From the NCBI RefSeq assembly GCF_023283925.1, contig NZ_JAKIKX010000004.1, positions 1 to 64,000 on the forward strand: DNA of 64,000 bases, given 5' to 3'. Of this stretch, positions 1 through 9,500 are shown piece after piece (position 1 is the stretch's first letter; each line of letters opens with the position of its first letter). The position numbers were made by a program, and so were the translations under genes. The DNA comes from Shewanella marisflavi (GTDB lineage Bacteria; Pseudomonadota; Gammaproteobacteria; Enterobacterales; Shewanellaceae). The notes under the pieces were generated by a model that worked only from the letters and a program-made list of their open reading frames with translations, did no database searches and was not told the DNA's origin.

Positions 1-547
1 AACTCTGCACTGAATGTCGGTCTTGTGTTCTTCATTTCTACCACCTTTTTTCTGGAAGTGAGTCTATCACTTCGTCTATTCAGGTGGCCAAATTCACTAT
101 GCCACTACATAGCCACCTCCTTGGTTCAGGAATCATCTACAAGGGCGCGCGCTCCCTTGTATTAATAAGTAGTGTCGACTAGGGAGAAGTTACTGATTAT
201 TTAATGTACTAGATTGAATTAAAACTGCTTTTTTATGAGCTTTTATTGATTGAAAATAAATTATATTGCCGACTCTGCAATTCACTTTTCGGATACCTAT
301 ATCTGGGTAGCAGAACTGCTCCAACTCTGATATGGAAAGATTTCATCTAAGTTTGGACGGTTTGAATCGTTATGATTTGCTCATGACTTTTTCATCAACA
401 GTTCATGCTTTCTTCTGAACCACATTCTTTACAGTTGTGATGCGTTTATCGAGATTAATTATGTGAAGATAGTTGATTGTTTTTTGTCCATCATGTAAAC
501 ATATTGATAACGGAATGGTGGAATACCATATTTCAGGGATGACTGAT
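1..547. other. AT-rich non-coding leader before the giant RHS gene
   Basis: I see no convincing gene here. The stretch holds two inverted repeats: AGGTGGC at 82-88 pairs with GCCACCT at 112-118, and TACAAGGG at 138-145 pairs perfectly with CCCTTGTA at 154-161 across an 8-base GC-rich loop. Neither is followed by a T run, so neither looks like a terminator. The promoter of the giant gene must lie here or further left, but I cannot place it. Confidence 0.5.
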
Positions 548-3500
548 ATGCATTATTTACGGACGGTTGTGTTACTTGTTCTTTTAACTCCAATCTATTC
601 TTTTGCAGTTAATGATACCCAAACTTGTGAGGTATACCCAATAACGGTGCCTCATTCATTGGTTTACGGGGCTGCAAGCGGGACATCCTTTGATGCCATT
701 GCATTCGGCAATGCTACAGATAATCATTCTTGGGTAACTTGGAGTGGAGATACAAGTGGTTCAGCTGCTGCCATTAGCCTAACTCCTCCAGGTAACGATA
801 GCAGTTACGTTAATCCTAATGATGCAACAGACTCAGTACTTGGAATAGGCGATTGGATTTCAGGGCTATCTTCTTTCCCAATTTCTGGGGGGGTGACCGA
901 TGCATTAGATTCACAGCTTGGCAATGATTTAATCATTCCGCTATGGGGTCAAGTAGATTCAAATTCTGGAACTGAAAAGTTTAAAGTTGAACAGTTTGGA
1001 ATCATTAATATTACTTCATATAAATTGAAAGGTAAAACTCCTAGTATATCTTTCTTATATAAAGGAAAAGCTTATTGTGACAATAATTCTCCCATCGCAA
1101 ATAATATTAACTTAACTACCCCACAAGATGCAGAACTTCTGTTGACCCTAATTGCATCAGATAAAGATGATGACCTGCTAACGTATTCTGTCACTGCCCA
1201 CCCTCTGAATGGTAATATTGAGGTTCAAGGACAGCATGTGACCTATTCTCCTAATGAAGGTTTTTCTGGAATAGATAGATTTAACTACATTGTGAATGAT
1301 GGACTGGCTAGTTCAAATATTGCGACTGTGACAATCGATGTAACATTACCAGAAACAAAAAACCTTCCTCCCTATGTAACGGGGTTTAAGTTGTTTACTT
1401 CAATGTCGCAACCTGTTGATATTGTTTTGGTTGGTCATGATCCTGAAAATGAACCGGTAGAAATACAAATTGTTACCCCACCTAAATATGGAAAGCTTCA
1501 ATACGAATCAGGTGTTTATACTTATACTCCAAATTCTCAATATTTCGGTCTAGACAGCTTTTTATATATTGCTGACGATGGAGTAAAAAAGTCTGATGCT
1601 GCGAAAGTTTACATTGCTGTAAAAGCTGAAAATGAAGGTGACTATCCATATGCCTATGATCTAGAGAGGGTAATTCCTGAGTATACAAACTTCTACATGT
1701 CATTAGATATTTTTAACCCAGATAATATAAGTATGCTTCACTGGAATTATCCGAGTGCTGTCGGAAATGTTGGGGCTTTTAAAGAACTTTATGTAAGATA
1801 TCATGCTGATGAAGGCTATGTTGGTCAAGATTATTTTAAGTACTGGGGCTATCCTTATTTAGAGAGTACTGCGGAAGAGCAGAGGAGAGCTAAAGAAAAT
1901 AAAGCTAACGTTAAAATTCATGTTATTCCTAAGAACCATGAGTTTGATTGTAAACTTTTTCCTTTGACCCTTCCAAAGTCTTCTGTAGCTTCAATGTCAC
2001 AAGGCTCGGTGTTAAGTCGTTTAACAAGAGGTCATGGTGATGGAAGCGACGGGAATGCACCTAACTATGATATTTTACGATGGTCAAAGTATAACTCTGA
2101 TGCTTATGCATTATATACTTTAGAGCAGAGTTATTTGTACGAAAATCCTTACGATGTTAATGATACTTATTTGGATTATCATGATTGGGTCAGATCGCTT
2201 GGTTATAATCTTGCCAGTAACGATTATCCAACTCTTCAATTGTTAGGCAAGACGGTTATATTGCCATTATGGACAGAAGTAAAACCATATAGCGATATTT
2301 TTTTATCCGGAATAGTTGAAAGAGAAGCGTATCTAATTGAAGGCTACGCTCGATTTAATATCATTGAGTATTCAGACAAAGGACAGGGGTATATCAGCTT
2401 TGAATATATAGAGGATGTTGAATGTAGTAATACTGCGCCTTTAGTTAATAATATAATAGTAGAAGTAGCAGAAAACAAATCAACCATTATACCTTTAAAT
2501 ATTCTTGACCAAGAAGGTGATAGTTACGAATTTTTTATTAACAATTTCCCGACTCGTATGGGAGAATTTGTTAATGAAGAAAATAGTATAATATTCACAC
2601 CGACGTCAAATACAAGTGGTGAGTTTGAATTTACATACTTTTCTAGTGATTATAAGGAGTTGTCGCGTGATGCCATTCTAACTATTCGTATTATTCCCAA
2701 TGCATCTGTAGGAAACCTATACCAGTACCGTATTAGTTTAGATGAGAATGACTTTGATGCTATCAGTTTTGTGCTCGGGCCGTCAGCACCGAGTGGAATG
2801 ACGATAGATGCACAAGGCGTAATCTCTTGGACGCCAGATAGTAGCGAAATTGGAGTTAACTATGTTGAAATCATTGCAACAGATGCATCGGGTAATAATA
2901 GGGTAAAGAACTTTAGTATCGATGTTGTCTATGCTGATAAAGATTTCGATGGGGTTTTAGATAGTATAGATCTGTGTTCAGAGACACATGTTACTGAGAG
3001 TATTGATAATAATGGCTGCTCTGCCGCTCAATTAAATTTCAAAAAAATAGGTATTTCATTAATTCCAAGTACAGGGGCCGATGAAATAGTTCAAGATTAC
3101 GATGATGCTTATACCAGAGTTGGGTACACCAAACAATTCTCTCGAGATAATGTTGACGAAATCGTTACTGACTCTGTTAGTGGGTTGCGATGGCAAGACA
3201 GTGCTGATTCGAGAGATTTATTATATAGTTGGGTCCAGGCTAATCAATATTGTGAGAATTTGAACCACGCTGGTATTACAGATTGGAGGTTGCCTACTAG
3301 TTCGGAGCTGTTTTATCTGGTAGACCGAGCATCGATCTACTCTGACGTGAAGATTCATACCGCGTTCAAATACATTAACGACGATTTATATTGGACCTCA
3401 GAAGTAAGTCAGCCATTCTTAGTTGATTTGGTTTTTGGAGGGATAATTTCAATAACAAAAGCTCCTCAAGTAAACTTTGGTTCTGGAAACATTATTTATA

Positions 3501-6500
3501 CTACTGACAGTTCTAGAAGCGATATTACAAAGTCAAATGTTCGTTGTGTTAGTGGTGAACAACAAATAATTGCTAAGCCTTACACTAGCGGTGGAGCAGG
3601 TTTTAAGAGTGGATCTAATCTTGCCTTTAGCTCTGAAATAAATCAGGGGGGATGGGATGAGTCTCTAGATTTTTGTAGTTCTTTATCAGAGGGTGGTGCT
3701 AATAATTGGAGGTTACCAAATGCTAATGAAATAATTAAAGCCGAGTCATTTGGATCTTATACGCCATCAAGAACTTATTGGACTTCTTCGAGTAATGCTT
3801 CAACACCTCTTAAGTTTACCTATTATGGTACGGCTACTTCCAGCGAAATTGACTTTGGAAATTATACCTTAGGCGTTGCTGATTCTTTAGAACAATATAC
3901 AGCAAAGTGTGTAAGGGAAGCTACAGCTCCTATAATTTCAGCCGAAGTGACTAAACAACAGATTGTTGGATATCCTGTGGATTTTGATGCAACAAATAGC
4001 TCGCATGAAAACGGAGAGATTATCAGCTATGAATGGAGTGTTCAACGTATCTACCAATCTGGTAACGGCCCAACCAATATTCTTAGCACAGAGCCTGCAT
4101 TTTCCGTAAATAATTTAAGTCCAGGTGGTTATAAGGTTTTTTTGAACGTAACGGATAATTTCGGAGTTTGGAGTCGGCAAACATTTGATGTTGTCATTCT
4201 TAATGATCCAAATGATTTACCTCCAGTTGCAGTTGCAGGTAGTGATATAACTGTATTTGTAGGAGAAATATTTATACTGGATGGGTCAGGGAGTTATGAT
4301 GATAATGGGATCATTGAATATAATTGGTATACAGGTAATAATAATTGGCTTGGAGATGGTTCAATATATTCTAATAGTTATTCTACTACAGGTGTTAGAT
4401 ATCTTGAACTTAGAGTTACCGATTTAAATGGTAGTGTGGATAAAGATACCATCATAATTACAGTTGTAGATAAAGACTTTATTGCTCCCACAGCTATCGC
4501 TGGTGCAGATCTATCTATACCCGAAGGTGTACAGTTTACTCTAGATGGCTCTGCAAGCACCGATAACCATGCCATAGCCTCATACCGTTGGGAGCTAAAC
4601 TCAATGACTGTGAGTAATGAAAGTAGTTATTCACCTACTGGTTTAACAGAAGGGGTTTATAACTATACGCTTTGGGTTGAGGATTACGGTGGTAATAGTG
4701 CATCGGATACAGTGACTATTACTGTTTTGCCTCAGGATATAATTCCTCCTGTAGCTAATGCAGGGAGCGATAAATTCGTTCGAGTGGGGACTAGTATCTT
4801 CTTTGATGGTTCGATGAGTTCTGATAACCATCAGATCAGCACTTTTGAGTGGACGCTAGCTGGCTTACCAATTAGTGATTCTCCTAGTTTTTCTAAAGCA
4901 GATTTTTCTGAAGGAACTTATACTCTTGAGTTAACAATCACCGACGCGAGTAATAACTCTTCTACTGATACCGTCTTCGTAACCGTATATCCGCAAATAG
5001 AGTTGCAACAGTGTGCAGGTATCGTTGTTACCGACGATTCCAATTATGTGGATGAGTATCCATTGGATGATATCGAATGGTCAGGAGTAACTGCTACCGA
5101 TGTTGTTGAAATAGAAAAGGCATTTAATTATGCACGGTCAATAGATAAAACCATTAATAAGTTCTTAAAAATGCCATCCCAATCGGTGTGGGACTCATGG
5201 TCATCACAACAAAAAGGTCTATTTCTTATTAATAGTGAGAGACAAGCTAGAGGAATAAAACCCTATGAGGGGGTTAGTAGTGAAGTTGTTGCGGTGGCCT
5301 CTAATTATGCAGATTATTTATTAAGTAATAATGAAATAATTACTCATTATCGAAGTAGTGATAATGCAAGCCCCAGTGAACGCTTGATGGAAGATCTAAA
5401 TATATTAAATAGTCATGACGGTTTATTTTTGGAGAATATTTATTCTGGGCCAAAGTTCTCTGAGGGGGAATCTATTGTCTGGGCCATATATCTATGGACT
5501 TATGCCGATAAATCTCCATATCAGGGGGCTTCTTGGGGGCATAGAAGTTTTATTCTAAGAACTGGATTGAAAGAAAATAGTGGTGTAAGTGACTTACAAG
5601 AGGGCTTGATAGGGTTTGGTATTGCGACCGGCAGTTATGAACCAGGTGTTAATCCACCAACAATTGAGGGAACTATTGTTGTACTAAATCACTTCGATCC
5701 ATCTAGTAACTGGGAGCATAGTAGTACAGTTTCGGTTGATTTAAGCAATGCTCATCAATGTTATGAGAATGCCACTTTAGAAGTTGACGCGATAAATGCC
5801 CCTTCAGATGGACTAAAAGCATTGTCGCTCACACCAGGAAATATAGCTCTTAACCCCGGTGACACAGTTGATCTACAACTTACTGGTTTTTATGATGATG
5901 GTTCATCATTTGATCTAACGCCTTACGCCAACTTTGTCCCAGGCAAGAATTCAGTGATAAGTGTTCAAGCTGGGGTCGCTACAGCCTTAACGACAGGGTT
6001 CGACTCCTTGTCAGCTAAATTTAATGGCGTAAGCTCTAACAATGTTTCAGTTTGGGTGCGAGACGAAACAGACGTTAGCAATTTAACCGGTACATTTGCT
6101 GAAGACTATCTGCAATATTTGCCAACGAATGGCAGTATTGACAGCTACGATCCTAAGGCGTTTAGTCTATTCGTTGGTTTAGTTGTTGATAGGGATGGCA
6201 ACCCATTGTCAGGAGTCAACATCTCATTTCACGACCAGCCTGAGTTTGGTAGCGTTTTAACCGATATGAATGGACGCTTTATTCTCGCCGGTGAAGCTGG
6301 ATCACGAAAGTTAGTTTATGCCAAGGACGGGCACCTTACCGTTCATCGTTCAATAATAAGCGCGAGTAATACTTGGGCATCACTGGAAGATGTGACTCTC
6401 TTGTCTGTGGATACATTGAAGACGTTCATTGACCTCTCGCTAGGTACACCACAAATTCATCAATCAAGCGTTATTTCCGACGAGTTTGGCGAACGCTCTA

Positions 6501-9500
6501 CAACCTTGGTGTTCACTGGCATCAACTCCGCGACAGTAACAGCAACAGATGGTTCGACTCGCCAGTTAACCGATTTTTTTGTTAGAGCAACCGAATATGA
6601 AACTCCTAGTTCAATGCCTGGTGAGTTGCCACAAGAAACTGCTTTTACTTATTGCTCAGAATTAGGGATACCAGGTGTCGGTGATGAAGAGTATGTAACT
6701 TTTGATAAGCCAGTCCAAATCTATGTCGATAATTTTCTTAACTTCGCCGTAGGTGAAATCGTTCCTATGGGGTATTACGACAGAGTCGATGGTCAGTGGA
6801 AAGCTGAAGATAATGGTGTAGTAGTGAAGCTACTCGATGCCAATCAAGATGGTATTATTGAAGGACTAGATTACACTGGTGACGATGTTGCCGATGATAT
6901 CGATGGCGATGGGCAAACTGTAGATGAGGTTGTTGGTCTAGGTACTTATCCTGCCGGGCAAACCTATTGGCGGGGCAGTATTACTCATTTCTCGCCCCAT
7001 GATCTTAACTGGTCGGCAAATGCCGATGGTAGAGGCCCTTCAGATATAGGTGCTGATGCTAATGAAGAGAATGAAGATGAGGATCAATGTGTAGCGGTAA
7101 GTTCTTACATAAAGCCTAAATCACTTGTTTTACATGAAGATATCGCCATTACTGGGACTGGATTAACACTTCATTATTCCAGTCAGAGAACCCATGGCTA
7201 TCACCATAAAATTAGCGCAAACGTCAGTGGAACGGATTTACCAGATGGCGTTATCGAAATGATTGCAGTATTGGAGATCGGCGGAAATCGATTTGAACAA
7301 TCCTTTGCTCCTTCTTTACTGCAAGATGTTGAATTCGTATGGGATGGAAAAGACCCCTCGGGAGAGTTGATACACGGATTCGTGCGCGGACGAATAAGTA
7401 TCGGCTATAAGTACCAGTCTGAGTATTATAGCGCTGGAAATGCAGCGACTTCTGAACAACCATTATCAAGTTTTCCTATTGCATGGGCGCAGTGGGGAGA
7501 AGTTACAACATCTGTTGTTGGGCGTGAGGATATTATTCGTTGGAGTAACAATGTTGTAACTGTACTCAATGCTCCTGAGAGTCAGATTGCTAATGGGTGG
7601 TCACTGTCAAATCACCATATGACCAGCCCTTTTAATATGGTTTATAAGGGGGATGGGGATGTAATTGAGGTAGAGGCTGGCACGAATGTTATAAGAACCA
7701 ATATTACTCAAAGTCACTATATGGGTGATGATGGCTATTACCAAAAAGGTGGACTCGATATTGACTACAGAATCGATGAGAAAGGAATTCTTATCGATAA
7801 TGTTACTGGTTTACAGTGGCAATATGTAACCGAACAGCATGCAAAGTATATTGATAAGAGCGATGCTATTGCTTATTGTTCAAGTCTAACTCTTGGTAGT
7901 GATGGACAAATATGGCGGCTACCAACATGGAAAGAGGTTGGTTATATAATCGATAAGTCTGGTGAACAACAGAATTATCCTATTTTTACTCTCGAGGCTA
8001 GACAGTTTTGGACGGATTCTACTGCAAATCCTACTAATAAGCTGATTCCGGTGAATTGTGTTTCTGGTGAATTACTTGATGATAAATATGTCTCAGGTTT
8101 ACAGAGGAACAATACAGATGAAGTGGTCATAGATAAGCAGAATGGCTTGATGTGGCAGGATGATATTACTAACAGTACAGCAACTTATAGCTGGATGGAG
8201 AGTATAGACTATTGTGAAAATTTAATTCATGCAGGTTTTAGTGATTGGCGTCTACCTAATATCAATGAGTTACTCTATACATTGCCAAATTCTATCTTCG
8301 TAAATCAGACTGAACTTGATGTACCTCCTGGAGAGTTATGGTCACCGGGTGTTAGTTTCAGAAAGCCTTACTGGGCATCTACGCCAAATATAACTAATCT
8401 AGAGGAACAAGCTTGGGCTGTAGAAAGTCTTAGTTACGCGTATCAAGGGTATAGTAAAACCGAAGAAAACTACTATGCTCGGTGTGTGAGGGACGATCTG
8501 ACCCGCAGCCGCAGTCCCTATGTATTCGATCATAAAGGACGTCATATTCGAACTATCGATATGACCAGTGGGATCACCCTTACAACCTTTCATTATGATA
8601 GTGAAGATAGGCTTATTGAGATTAAAGATAGGTTCGAAAACACTATCACCATTACTCGTGATACTAATGGCCTCGCGACAGAGATAGTCTCACCTGATGG
8701 TTACATAACTAAGTTAACAGTCGATCAGTTTAATGACTTAAAAGAAGCTGAATATGCCGATGGTGCTCGTTATTCCTTTGTCTACCAAGACAGCTTGATG
8801 ATAGAAGAGTTAGATCTAAGAGGGAATCTGTTTACGCGTAGTTTCGATAGTACAGGACGCATCTATCAGAGTCGCGATCCCGAGGGCGGAGTGTGGGATT
8901 TCTTCAGTAATAAAGATCCCAGTACCAAAGATCTTACCTATGGTTATTCCACGGCTGAGAGTAATTACTGGCAGTCGCTTATATCCCTGCTACCCAATGG
9001 TGATAAACAGAGAAGCACAACTGAGCCAGATAGCACTATACACGTGTTGACAACTCAAGCGGATGACCTGAAAGAGACGATTAGTGCTGCATCTATTAAT
9101 ACCATTATTGATAAAGTCATCGACCCCAAAACTGGGCAGGAGATCCCTCAGCTTATTACAACCAATTTGCCCAGTGGCCTTAAGCGCGTGACGCAAATTG
9201 ATAAGGCTTATGCCGAAAATGGCACTGATACGACAAAGACCACGTTGACCGTGACTCAAGATGGCCACTTGGCAACGATAGTTAATGATTCCCTTACAGG
9301 TATGATGCAAATGACTTCTGCTGCCAAACGTACCGCCAGCTATCAGTATGATCCATTGACGCAACTTCCAATAAAGGAACAGGTAAGTGGCTTACAAGAG
9401 GTGCTTTACCATTATGATAGTCGAGGCCGAGTCAAGAGTATCACGGTTGGAGATCGCATTAGCACCTTCTCTTACGACGACCAGGCCAGCAAAGGTGCAT

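Noticed and set aside
8990..9364. 124-aa frame antisense to the RHS shell
   Set aside because: Lies fully inside the giant gene with no signals of its own.
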